A stretch of DNA of 64,000 nt from Eubacteriaceae bacterium (GCA_902363805.1 CABJBF010000001.1:124001-188000); one strand, 5' to 3'; positions 27,519 to 36,502 are shown, counted from the stretch's first letter. Numbers and translations: made by a program. The notes: generated by a model from the letters alone, not told the origin.

Positions 27519-28509
27519 GAGCGCTTTTTGTAGAACAGCAGATGAAGTGTATTGTGATATATATCAAAAACTTAAAACATTTGGTGAAAATGTATTTGGA
27601 CGTAATGGACAAACTAAAGAATTAACACATGTATGTATGTCCATATCTGATCCAACGCAACGTTGGGTGGAAAGACGGAAACCGGCGATAAGTCCTGCTT
27701 TTGCTATTGCTGAATTAGTTATGATTATGAATGGAAGTGATGAGGCCGCACTATTAAATGCATGGAATCCAGCACTTCCAAAATATCAAGGGAAATATGA
27801 TCGATATCCTGGGGCATATGGCAAGCGATTGAGGTATTCTTTTGGATTTGATCAGATAAACAGAGCTTACGATGTTTTGAAAAATAATCCAGAATCAAGA
27901 CAGGTAGTGATGGAAATTTGGAAGCCAGATATAGATCTACCACATAGTGCGGGAATACCAAATAATGATGATATACCATGTAATATTTGTTCATTATTAA
28001 AAATTAGAAATGGCAAATTGCTGTGGACCCAGATTATGCGAAGTAATGATATAGTGTTTGGATTGCCATATAATTTTTTACAATTTACTTTTTTACAGGA
28101 AATTATTGCTGGTTGGTTAAATGTGGATGTTGGTGAGTATATGCATATTAGTGATAGTTTGCATATGTATGTTAATAATGAATGTAGTATTGATATTGAG
28201 AAAAAAACTCACGTCAATACAGAAAAGATAGGATTGGAAAAAATAGAGTCAGAAAAAGTGTTTTGGGAATTGTTGGTTCGAATGAGAGAACTTTCTCAAA
28301 AAGGATGTACAAGTAATTATATTAAGAGTATTGTGGAAAATAAATATTTACCAGAGGCATATCAAAATATGTTGATACTTTTGTGTGAGTATATTGCGTA
28401 TAGTCATCATATGGATAAGGAAATAATTTATTGCTGCGAGCAAAATATTTCTAATAAATTGTATCAATATATGATGAAAGAATGGATGTGTGGAAGAGTT
28501 AAACTATAA
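27505..28509 (+). CDS. Thymidylate-synthase-like enzyme (predicted dUMP hydroxymethylase type)
   Basis: 334 residues, longer than cellular ThyA. Catalytic Cys is kept in IPCNICS (about residue 157), where canonical ThyA has PCH, so the next residue is Asn instead of His. RSND, GLPYN and SDSLHMY (about residues 178-220) correspond to the phosphate- and base-binding motifs; Asn in GLPYN favours a uracil rather than cytosine substrate. AFAIAELV and WNP match the folate-side motifs. Given its neighbours, it probably makes 5-hydroxymethyl-dUMP rather than housekeeping dTMP. AGAGGAA precedes the ATG. Confidence 0.82.
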   Translation: MGVNESAFCRTADEVYCDIYQKLKTFGENVFGRNGQTKELTHVCMSISDPTQRWVERRKPAISPAFAIAELVMIMNGSDEAALLNAWNPALPKYQGKYDRYPGAYGKRLRYSFGFDQINRAYDVLKNNPESRQVVMEIWKPDIDLPHSAGIPNNDDIPCNICSLLKIRNGKLLWTQIMRSNDIVFGLPYNFLQFTFLQEIIAGWLNVDVGEYMHISDSLHMYVNNECSIDIEKKTHVNTEKIGLEKIESEKVFWELLVRMRELSQKGCTSNYIKSIVENKYLPEAYQNMLILLCEYIAYSHHMDKEIIYCCEQNISNKLYQYMMKEWMCGRVKL

Positions 28510-28587
28510 GTTAGTATGTTTCCTTAATAAATTGGAAATATCTCCAATTTATACAATTGAGTTTAAATTTATAAGGAGAAAACGAAA

Positions 28588-29217
28588 ATGAATATATTTA
28601 ATGTTGGATTAGAAAGTTGGAACATCATTTATGTTAAGTTGAATTGGGTTGCAGTAATCATTTTAGTAATTGCAATTTTGATTGTTTCATTTATGATTAA
28701 AAAATGTGCAAATATAGCAAAAAAACATTCTATTACTATTGATGAGGTCAATTTAGGTATTGGAGATACCAGTGTGAAACTTGTATATAATAAAAAGGAC
28801 CAAGAAATTGCATACAAATTATGGGTAGAATTAAGTACACGAAAAATAGGATTGCCATTTGATCAAGAAAATGATGTTATAAGTGAAATATATAATTCTT
28901 GGTATGATTTTTTCAAAATCGCAAGAGAATTGTTAAAAGAGATTCCGGTAAGTAGATTACCATATTCAAATGATTTGATTAAACTTACAGAGAAGGTATT
29001 AAATACAGGATTGCGCCCGCATTTAACAATGTGGCAAGCAAAATTTAGAAAATGGTATGGTGACAGTATAAATGATAACGATAATAAAGAAAAAACACCG
29101 CAGCAGATACAGATGATGTATCCGGATTATGAAGAATTAAAAAAGAATCTAATTGAAACCAATACAAGAATGATTGAATATAAAAAGCTTATGGAAAGAA
29201 TAGCATTTGAAAAGTAG
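28588..29217 (+). CDS. Single-pass membrane protein paired with a TIR gene
   Basis: 209 residues. One hydrophobic segment at about residues 20-40 (WVAVIILVIAILIVSFMI) followed by a basic stop-transfer KKCANIAKK and a soluble helical domain, so the bulk probably lies in the cytoplasm anchored at the membrane. TLNxGLRPHLTMWQAKFRKWY-like segment at about residues 140-160. Family not recognised by me. AAGGAG precedes the ATG, and a hairpin AAATTGGA/TCCAATTT (about 28530-28551) separates it from the thymidylate-synthase-like gene. The TIR gene follows after 15 nt. Confidence 0.6.
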   Translation: MNIFNVGLESWNIIYVKLNWVAVIILVIAILIVSFMIKKCANIAKKHSITIDEVNLGIGDTSVKLVYNKKDQEIAYKLWVELSTRKIGLPFDQENDVISEIYNSWYDFFKIARELLKEIPVSRLPYSNDLIKLTEKVLNTGLRPHLTMWQAKFRKWYGDSINDNDNKEKTPQQIQMMYPDYEELKKNLIETNTRMIEYKKLMERIAFEK

Positions 29218-29232
29218 AGGTGATTTTTCCTT

Positions 29233-30411
29233 ATGTCAGGCGTTACAAAACACATATATGATAGAGAAATTATTGATATTAATATTATGTGGAATAGTCA
29301 ATTAAAAAAAATAGAAAAGGTATTGCCGTGCACATATAATGAGGATATTATTATTGATTTGTTGAAAAAATATTATCCGCATGAATGGAAATCGGTAGAA
29401 TATAAAAAACAGTATTATGATCAAAAGGATAAATACTTGATTAAAAGATTTGGAAAAGCAAGGTATAAAATGCCATTTGCCGAAGAAATAATTCGAAATA
29501 ATGTAAAGTTTAAATATTTACTTTCTGATAAGACAAAAAGTAATTATAGCAGTAGCTTTGATGAAGATATTTGGAAAAAGAATAAAGATGCTTTGTGGAG
29601 AGAAAGAAAAAATAAAATAGCTCGAATTGATACGAAAATTTCTAATGCTAAAGCAAAAACACAAATGGTTACTCCGGTTTTTTTAGATCAATTAATTGGA
29701 TTATATAATAGAATCAATACCTCACAAAAAGATAGAATGTATATTATTCATGAATTGAAAAAATATTATAATCCAAAAGTGATTAAGTTCTTCTTTAAAT
29801 TGAATGATACTGAGTTAAATAAACAATTAAGGGAAATTGCATTTTATCATTTACAGAGCTTTAATTACCAACCCAGACTTAGACGACAAAAATATATGCA
29901 GGTTCATACAAAGAGAAAAAAACGTAAAGAATATCTAAAAAAAGTTTATCCTTATGAAACATATTCTATTCCCCATAATCCAGACGAACTTGAATATAGA
30001 ATAGAAAACGGCAAAGAACAGAAAATAAAATCATATGATTATTTTATTTCGCACAGTAGTAAAGATAGCAAACTCGTTCAAGATATAATTACATATGAAA
30101 ATTCTATAGGGAAGAATATTTTTTGTGATTGGATAAATGATTCAGACTATTTGAAAAGGAATCTTTTGTGTGAAGCAACATTAAAAGTGATAGAATGGAG
30201 ATTGCAGCAATCAAAAGCTATTATTTTCCTAAGAACACATAACTCTATTGAGTCCGTGTGGTGTAAATATGAATTGAATTATTTTGCGGAATTGAACAAG
30301 CCGATTTATTATCTTGATGAAGATAAAGCCAAGAGTGGAGATTTTGCTTTATTAAAGTATGATATGGAGGAGTTCGTTGATCCAAATTATAAAAAATTGG
30401 CATTAATGTAA
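29233..30411 (+). CDS. Protein with C-terminal TIR domain
   Basis: 392 residues. The N-terminal ~265 residues are basic, helical and unrecognised. The C-terminal ~125 residues form a TIR domain: YDYFISHSSKDSKLVQDI (about 272-289), the FCDWIND loop, QSKAIIFLRTHNSIESVWCKYELNYF and KPIYYLD. The Glu in WCKYEL is at the position used for catalysis in NAD-cleaving TIRs. It is the last cargo gene before the right end of element B and probably forms an effector pair with the membrane protein upstream. Ribosome site GAGGTG upstream. Confidence 0.75.
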   Translation: MSGVTKHIYDREIIDINIMWNSQLKKIEKVLPCTYNEDIIIDLLKKYYPHEWKSVEYKKQYYDQKDKYLIKRFGKARYKMPFAEEIIRNNVKFKYLLSDKTKSNYSSSFDEDIWKKNKDALWRERKNKIARIDTKISNAKAKTQMVTPVFLDQLIGLYNRINTSQKDRMYIIHELKKYYNPKVIKFFFKLNDTELNKQLREIAFYHLQSFNYQPRLRRQKYMQVHTKRKKRKEYLKKVYPYETYSIPHNPDELEYRIENGKEQKIKSYDYFISHSSKDSKLVQDIITYENSIGKNIFCDWINDSDYLKRNLLCEATLKVIEWRLQQSKAIIFLRTHNSIESVWCKYELNYFAELNKPIYYLDEDKAKSGDFALLKYDMEEFVDPNYKKLALM

Positions 30412-30485
30412 TTGGATGGGATAGAATATATATATGTTTCTTAAAATAAAGGTTGTCAAACATTTTTCTGCCAGTTATAATGAAG
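30412..30485. other. Non-coding right end of element B
   Basis: No gene between the TIR stop and the IS relic at 30832 except the arm repeats and core listed separately. The stretch 30619-30831 contains a hairpin AAAAGCC/AGGCTTTT (about 30634-30656) just after the core, similar to a hairpin after the core at 36604. Confidence 0.4.
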
Positions 30486-30505
30486 TGGCAACAAATTGGC
30501 AACAG
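30486..30505. repeat. Arm-type direct repeats, right end of element B
   Basis: TGGCAACAAAT then TGGCAACAG, 121 bp before the core at 30607; same class as the left doublet at 15326. Confidence 0.6.
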
Positions 30506-30606
30506 AAAATCAGTGAGCCAAAATAATATATGTAACAGAGATAAAATAACGGCAGAAAAGAAATGAAAACTAAACAAATATATTTAATGCCATCTCCGGA
30601 TTTGCC

Positions 30607-30618
30607 GAGTTTGAGTAG
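30607..30618. other. Attachment core, right end of element B
   Basis: GAGTTTGAGTAG, a synonymous variant of the guaA terminal codons. It is identical to the core at 36604-36615. Confidence 0.65.
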
Positions 30619-30831
30619 CTTGAAAAATTGCGGAAAAGCCCATAAATAAAGGCTTTTCAGGTAGTCGAAAAGACCAAATGGAGTTTGAAAAAATTTTTTT
30701 CTCTTGTTTATATTCCAGATTTACCTGCAAATTTCGTAAAATTAGTTATTCTCATAAAATATAATTAGAGTAAATAAGAAGAACAGTTTGTTTTGATTGA
30801 AGTGATTTTCGTCAAGGCAGACTGTTTTTTG

Positions 30832-31838
30832 GGCTCTTTGTCAAGAGTGGGGGTAAAAAGATTTTTGACACAGTTGTGAACCATTGTTCACAACTGTGTT
30901 TTCTCTTTTAAGCAGAGGTCATAAGGATTCTATTCCTAAAGTTCTCAAAATTTCTATATCCGTAAGCATTTCGCTTAATTACTTTAATCTTGTTGTTGGT
31001 TCCTTCTGTAAATCCGTTGGAATAAGGACAGTCAAAAGCATTCAGTATGTATTTGGCCCAGTTTGATAACATTGTTAATGTAGCGTTGAATTCTTCCAGT
31101 TCGCTTGCCTGCGCTGATAGTATAAATTTTCTAAGTTTCCTATAAGCTTCATCCCTGTTTTTAGATTCCATAAAGTCATAGAACTGTTCTTTTAAATAAT
31201 AAGCTACAGCTAAGTCATTTGACTGCATAAGCATGACTTCCAATGCCTGCTTACTTTCGTCATTAAGTTTCCAATAATGAGATAACAGTATTCGCCGGCT
31301 TCTCTTAAAATACTTACGCTTTGAAGGATGCATATCCTTTTGAATGCGTTTTCTTACATTTTCTAAAGCCCAGGTAATATATCTGATCACATGAAACCTG
31401 TCAATGACTATGTTTGCATTAGGAAAATAAGTTTCTGCAATGTCTCGATAAACATAGTTCATATCCATAATAAAATATCGTACATCTTTTCTGTTTTGAA
31501 ATTCTAATAGATAATCCTTCAGTTTATATTGAGTTCTTGAAGGAAGAATATCAAATATTTTATGATTTTTCGGATTCGTTAGTATTGCTTGAAACTTCTC
31601 GCTACCGGCGTTCCCTTTTAAAGTAAATATGTATTTCTTCTGAAGTAGATTCCGCATTTGTTATAATTAGGTCTTTTATTTCTAAGATATTTGATATAAA
31701 ATCATTATTAGGCATAGGTAATCTCCTTTCGGTTATTTTGTGGTGATTTAATTATAAAGGTTATAGGTTCCTGTGCCTACTTTTTTGCTTAAAAATTAAA
31801 AAGGCTCTAAACCTTACCCACAAGTAAAGTTTAGAGCC
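30832..31838 (-). mobile_element. ISL3-family insertion sequence, internally deleted
   Basis: Terminal imperfect inverted repeats: GGCTCTTTGTCAAGAGTGGG at the left and, read inward on the other strand, GGCTCTAAACTTTACTTGTG at the right, both with a shared GTGGGTAA-like block. Length ~1.0 kb against ~1.4 kb for ISL3 relatives. Flanks (GTTTTTTG and GCAACAGC) are not a target duplication, and only the right flank continues into an antiporter gene, so an IS-adjacent deletion probably removed the sequence to the left. Confidence 0.75.
30908..31715 (-). pseudogene. ISL3-family transposase, internal deletion and frameshift
   Basis: The original start MPNNDFISNILEIKDLIIT at 31715 has AAGGAG upstream and encodes about 30 residues, after which the frame meets a TAG near 31605. 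The other frame then supplies KGNAGSEKFQAILTNPKNHKIFDILPSR through IVIDRFHVIRYI to the C-terminal FTEGTNNKIKVIKRNAYGYRNF, the DDE domain of ISL3 transposases. The zinc/HTH region between is missing (roughly 130-170 codons). Not functional. Confidence 0.85.
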
Positions 31839-32913
31839 GCAACAGCAGCTCCGGTTTGTATTATTGCACCGGTGTCATCATGGGCAGCGACAGTTAGCGG
31901 ATTCGTAGATGGTGAAGACGGAATTTCACTATTTGTTAAGGCTATCCCGTATAACTTCTATGCTATCCTCACTATCATTATGATGGTGTCTATGGTGCTT
32001 ATGAAAACTGAATTCGGGCCAATGGCAAAGCACGAAAAAAATGCTTTGAAGGGAGATTGTTCTCAATGGAGGACAGAACAAACAATGAGCCTGAGGTTCC
32101 GGATGAAACAAAGAAGGGGAAAGTTATTGATTTGTTAATTCCTATTATATGCCTTGTTGTATGTTGTGTAATAGGTATGATTTACACAGGTGGATTTTTT
32201 GGAGGAGCAGATTTTGTAACAGCATTTTCAAACAGTGATGCTTCAGTAGGTTTATAGGTTTAGCAGTAGGAAGTTTCTTCGGACTTATTATAACAATTCT
32301 TCTATATGTTATAAGGAGAGTTTTGCCATTCAAGAAATGTATGGATTGTCTTGTAGACGGATTTAGAGCTATGGTTCCTGCCATTTTGATTCTTACTATG
32401 GCATGGACATTAAAGGCAATGACCGATTCATTAGGGGCAAAGGAATTCGTAGAAGCATCAGTAAAGGCTGTGGCAGGAGACTTTATGAACTTCCTTCCGG
32501 CAATTATATTCCTGATTGCATGCTTCCTTGCATTTGCTACAGGAACATATTGGGGAACATTCGGTATTTTAATTCCTATTGTTACAGCAGTATTCCAAAC
32601 AGACGGTGGATATACTAATTATGAATTAATGGTTACTTCAATTTCAGCGTGTATGGCAGGAGCTGTTTGTGGAGATCACTGTTCGCCAATATCAGATACA
32701 ACCATAATGGCTTCCGCAGGGGCGGAGTGTGACCATGTAAACCACGTTTCTACACAGTTACCTTATGCAATGGTGGCAGCAACTGTATCATTTATTAGTT
32801 ATATAATTGCAGGTTTTGTACAGAACCCATGGATATCACTCCCAATAGCCATAGTTATTATGGTATTAACACTTTGTGGTGTAAGATATATTACAAATAA
32901 AAAAGAAGATTAG
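31839..32913 (+). pseudogene. NhaC-type Na+/H+ antiporter, 5'-truncated and frameshifted
   Basis: The coding frame begins abruptly at the IS end with APVCIIAPVSSWAATVSGF, the middle of an NhaC-family antiporter. Two frameshifts follow: near 32058 (loss of one T in GATTGTTC, between KGD and LFSMED) and near 32255 (between ASVGL and GLAVGSFFG). The rest, including ATGTYWGTFGILIPI and CGDHCSPISDTT, reads well to 32913. The N-terminal half was removed at the IS junction. Confidence 0.85.
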
Positions 32914-32943
32914 TTTAGAAAAATAATACGGTGAAAATTGCAT

Positions 32944-32991
32944 CGACTCCAAAAGCCGGATGTAAATCAGGCTACAGGAGTCGTTTTTTTT
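32944..32991 (+). terminator. Terminator after the antiporter pseudogene
   Basis: CGACTCC pairs with GGAGTCG, with an inner AGCC/GGCT, followed by eight T. Confidence 0.8.
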
Positions 32992-33110
32992 CGAAATGAA
33001 ATTACTACTTCTAAAAAATAAATACTAGTCTGAAAAAAGAGTGATTACTAAAAGTCGGTAGTATTAGTATAATTGACTAAATAGTATTTACAGGAAAAAA
33101 AGGAGGAAAA

Positions 33111-35741
33111 ATGAAAAGGAATTATGTAAAAAGATTTATGTCAGTAGTTCTGGCTATTGCCTTAGTACTGACAACTATTGGAACAACGGGATTATTTATA
33201 GCTAAAGATGTAACAGATGTTTCGGCGGCAGCAACGGTTGTAACATCAATGGATTATTTTTCAGCAAATGATGGTCCGACAATTAAACATTCCGGAGTTG
33301 GAACGGTTAGTTACGGTTTTGTAATGCCAAAATTTAACGGAAAAGACAGCAGTGAACTGTCAATTGCCGATGTTAAAGACGACATTCAGGTTTACGTTAA
33401 ACAGGAAAGTGGAACAAATGGGGAATGGAAAAAGATTGAAGACGTAAGTTATTTCAAGTGGAATGATACCTGGGCATGGGAACATCAGTCATGGGGTGGC
33501 TGGGTTTGCTGGATGAAACTTACTGAAACAACATATTTCCGTTTCCATGGAAAAACAAATGACATAAACTGTGATTATTTATTGGAACTTGAAAAGCTCC
33601 CAAAATATAAATTATCAGCTATTTCAACTACAGAAGCAGATATTAAAGCAGATACTACAGGTGGCTCAGCTACACACTGGGGAGCATGGACTTTTAACGG
33701 AGATAAAAATATTAAATATGAGCAGGTCCAGGATGATATAAATATTACAGTAGATAACAACGATGGAAAAGGGTTTGTACAGTTTTTATCAAATGCAGGC
33801 TCAGGATTCCGTTGGGATCAGAACTTTGGATATTATACAGATGGCGATGGTGGATATTGGTTTACTAATATTAACTGGTCGTTTACACTTAGATTTGCAT
33901 CAAAATCTAATCCAAGCGTATATCAGGATGTAAAAGTTACATATACAAAACCTGAAAGAACAAATTATAAACTTACTGCGTTTGGTGGAACTACATTAGA
34001 CGCAAGCGCATCTGCAACAGCATCTGTTGGGGTACCACTTCCAAAAATTGGTGGAACAGAGCCTGTTAAAGACGATTTAGATTTGTTCAAATATGAAATA
34101 AAAGTTGATGGGAAATGGCTTCCACTTACTGACGTTGCAGCTACCGGTTGGGTTTATGAAGGAAGCGGATATAATAAGTATTCATTAAGTAGTCAGTGGG
34201 GATATTTTGTTGACCATGTATATGGACTTTGGTTCCAACCTGTAAGAGAGGATACAGAGATTAAAATTACATATCCTATAGATGGGAAAAAAGGTGGAGA
34301 TGCCAGCAACAATTATGTATTATATACAATAAAAGGAAACACATCATACAGTCCGACACTTCCGGAAGATATGACAGATATAAAAATTCAGGATAGTTCA
34401 GATTCCTACACTCCGGACGGATGGAAGATGATTTTTAATGATGAGTTTGACGGAACTTCTCTTGATACAAGCAAATGGTCATATGATGAAGGATTCTTAT
34501 TAGATGAAAATGATATTAATACTGCAGGTTGGGGAAATCAGGAACTTGAGTATTATACAAGAGATAATGTATCAGTAAAAGAAGGTGCTTTAAATATTAA
34601 TATGAAAAAGCAGCTAAAAGAATTCACCCAGAAGAATGATTCTTCTAAGAAAGCTACTGCACAGTATTCATCAGGAAAAATAACAACAAAAGATAAGTTT
34701 TCAGTTAAATATGGACGAGTAGACTTTAGGGCAAAGATGCCTATAGGTACTGGTGTGTGGCCTGCAATGTGGATGCTTCCAAACGATTCACGTTACGGTT
34801 CATGGCCATTATCGGGAGAAATAGATGTATTCGAAGGACGTGGTAGAACACCAAATATGGTATTTGGAACTTTACATTACGGTGCACAATGGCCGGATAA
34901 CATTAACATGTCTGATGCTTTTAATATTACAAGAGACGGTTATAAGAAAACGGGTATTGATGATTGGCATGTGTATAGTGTACAGTGGGATGCTCAAAAC
35001 ATCAAAATTTATTGTGATGGAAAATGCTATTTCAAGTGTACATATGCTGAGTGGTTTTCAGGTTCAGACAGAGGAAATGCATACGCACCATTTGACCAGA
35101 GATTTTATCTTATTTTGAATCTTGCTGCAGGTGGAACATTTGACAGCGGTTATGTACCTGACAGCAGCTTTACATCAGGAACAATGTTAGTTGATTATGT
35201 TCGTGTTTACCAGCGTATGGTTAAAGCAGGTGAAAATGAAGAGCCAGATAAGAATCCAGGTGTATCAACAGATGGGGCAAAGGATGGACTTTATGGAGAT
35301 TACAAATTAGGAACAGGAAGTACTCCAATCGAAAAACCAACAACAGGAACAGCAGAAAATCCTACTTCATCAAATAATAATGGAAGCTCAAATATAACAA
35401 ACAACAATGGAAATTCTGCGAATAAGTCAAGTCAGTCGGTTCAGGGACAGTCTGGCAGCAGTAGCAGAGTACTAGGTGTAACAAGTATAAAGAAGGCAAC
35501 AAAGAAAAAAGCTTCATCCAAAATAAAACTTACATTTAAGAAAGTTTTAGGAGCATCAAAATATCAGGTGCAGATTTCTACAACAAAGAAATTTAAGAAA
35601 ATTCTTGTAAAGAAAACTGTAAAAAAAGTGAGACTTACAATTAAAAGCAAAAAATTAAAAAACAAAAAGAAATTGTACGTCAGAGTAAGAGCCTTTGGAG
35701 CAGCAAAATGGTCAAAGATTAAAAAGGTAAAAATAAAGTAA
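33111..35741 (+). CDS. Secreted GH16-family beta-glucanase (laminarinase/lichenase type)
   Basis: Hydrolyses internal beta-1,3(-1,4)-glucan bonds outside the cell. 876 residues: signal peptide (about 1-40), three related beta-rich modules of about 120 residues (about 42-415; each opens like YKLSAISTT or YKLTAFGGT), then the GH16 catalytic domain (about 435-705) with GEIDVFE at 569-575, Glu570 and Glu575 being nucleophile and acid/base. An Asn/Ser linker leads to a lysine-rich Fn3-like tail (about 785-876) resembling the tail of the protein at 46945. AAAAAGGAGG before the ATG. Sits among relics but is intact. Confidence 0.9.
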   Translation: MKRNYVKRFMSVVLAIALVLTTIGTTGLFIAKDVTDVSAAATVVTSMDYFSANDGPTIKHSGVGTVSYGFVMPKFNGKDSSELSIADVKDDIQVYVKQESGTNGEWKKIEDVSYFKWNDTWAWEHQSWGGWVCWMKLTETTYFRFHGKTNDINCDYLLELEKLPKYKLSAISTTEADIKADTTGGSATHWGAWTFNGDKNIKYEQVQDDINITVDNNDGKGFVQFLSNAGSGFRWDQNFGYYTDGDGGYWFTNINWSFTLRFASKSNPSVYQDVKVTYTKPERTNYKLTAFGGTTLDASASATASVGVPLPKIGGTEPVKDDLDLFKYEIKVDGKWLPLTDVAATGWVYEGSGYNKYSLSSQWGYFVDHVYGLWFQPVREDTEIKITYPIDGKKGGDASNNYVLYTIKGNTSYSPTLPEDMTDIKIQDSSDSYTPDGWKMIFNDEFDGTSLDTSKWSYDEGFLLDENDINTAGWGNQELEYYTRDNVSVKEGALNINMKKQLKEFTQKNDSSKKATAQYSSGKITTKDKFSVKYGRVDFRAKMPIGTGVWPAMWMLPNDSRYGSWPLSGEIDVFEGRGRTPNMVFGTLHYGAQWPDNINMSDAFNITRDGYKKTGIDDWHVYSVQWDAQNIKIYCDGKCYFKCTYAEWFSGSDRGNAYAPFDQRFYLILNLAAGGTFDSGYVPDSSFTSGTMLVDYVRVYQRMVKAGENEEPDKNPGVSTDGAKDGLYGDYKLGTGSTPIEKPTTGTAENPTSSNNNGSSNITNNNGNSANKSSQSVQGQSGSSSRVLGVTSIKKATKKKASSKIKLTFKKVLGASKYQVQISTTKKFKKILVKKTVKKVRLTIKSKKLKNKKKLYVRVRAFGAAKWSKIKKVKIK

Positions 35742-35754
35742 AGATTAAAAAATG

Positions 35755-35791
35755 GGCAATCACATGTAATTAACATGGGGTTGCCTGTTTT
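35755..35791 (+). terminator. Terminator after the GH16 gene
   Basis: GGCAA-CATG pairs with CATG-TTGCC around AATTAA and is followed by TGTTTTTA. It overlaps the apparent start of the next reading frame. Confidence 0.6.
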
Positions 35792-36443
35792 TATGTTAAT
35801 GATAGCTATTGGTGTGCTAGGTGAAAGTCAAGAAGTTAAAGCTGCTAATAAATTGAAAGTTGTTGTAAAAAAGTCAACATTAGTAAAATTGACAGATTAT
35901 AGAAATATAAAAGTAAAAGTATATTTTAATGGAAAAGATGTTACGGATGATGCAAAAATAAAGTATAAAAATTCAAATAAGAAAGCAGTTAAAATATACA
36001 GAAGTGATGATTTTGTTGGATTTGAGGTACATCCTAAAAAAATAGGAAAAAGCAAGATTACAATTACAGCAAAATATTGCCCAACAGATGAATATACAGA
36101 GGAAGAAGCATGGGATGAATATTTTGATGAACATATTGACGATTATGAAACATATGAAGAGTTAGAGTAAGCTTTCAATCGGGAAAAGAAATTTGATTAT
36201 CATACATATAAGGCCAGGGCTAAGTGTACAGTAAAAGCAAAAGGATATAATAGTATTAGGACGTATGCATCCTTGATTAGTTATAATACAAGAACAAATG
36301 TATTTGGAATTAAAGTTAAGAACATATCAACTAAAAAGATAAAAATTAATTCCAGTGGTGCAGCGGTATATGACGATGACTATACTGTATATGACAGAAA
36401 TGTAAAAATAACACGTGGTTTAGAAAATAAAGGAGAAGATTAA
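35775..36443 (+). pseudogene. Secreted protein gene with in-frame stop and damaged start
   Basis: One continuous frame of 222 sense codons is interrupted by TAA at 36168-36170; the part after the stop (FNREKKFDYHTYKARAKCTVKAKG... to KITRGLENKGED) continues the same lysine-rich, beta-rich style. The N-terminus MGLPVFMLMIAIGVLGESQEVKA looks like a signal peptide missing its basic start, and the ATG lies inside the GH16 terminator without a ribosome site. Resembles Ig-like surface proteins. Probably decayed. Confidence 0.6.
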
Positions 36444-36480
36444 CAATAAATATAGACAATTTTAATTAAAAAAAATTAGG

Positions 36481-36502
36481 TGGCTACCAATTGGCTACCA
36501 TT
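36481..36502. repeat. Arm-type direct repeats of a third element
   Basis: TGGCTACCAAT followed by TGGCTACCATT, 123 bp before the core at 36604. A third variant of the arm sequence, not found elsewhere in the window. Confidence 0.5.

Larger units (their letters stand above)
15252..30618 (+). mobile_element. Element B: integrative mobilizable element with R-M and TIR/base-modification cargo
   Basis: Cores at 15252 and 30607, each with a nearby TGGCAAC doublet (15326 and 30486) distinct from the arms of element A. Backbone: XRE repressor, xis, int, mobC, repA-like ATPase, TGACGG array, 80-residue protein, DUF5348, MobA/MobL relaxase and TnpV. No type IV secretion genes, so it is mobilizable rather than self-conjugative. 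Cargo from 22073: EcsC protein, PstI-type R-M, and the TIR/Nmad2/thymidylate-synthase-like cluster. Confidence 0.78.

Noticed and set aside
27505..28509. Housekeeping thyA
   Set aside because: Greater length, PCN active-site motif and overlap with base-modification genes argue for a specialised role.
25437..30411. Complete Thoeris system
   Set aside because: TIR proteins are present but no SIR2- or macro-domain ThsA is encoded nearby; the companions are base-modification enzymes.
31872..32138. Separate small genes in 31872-32257
   Set aside because: They are consecutive pieces of one NhaC antiporter in shifted frames.
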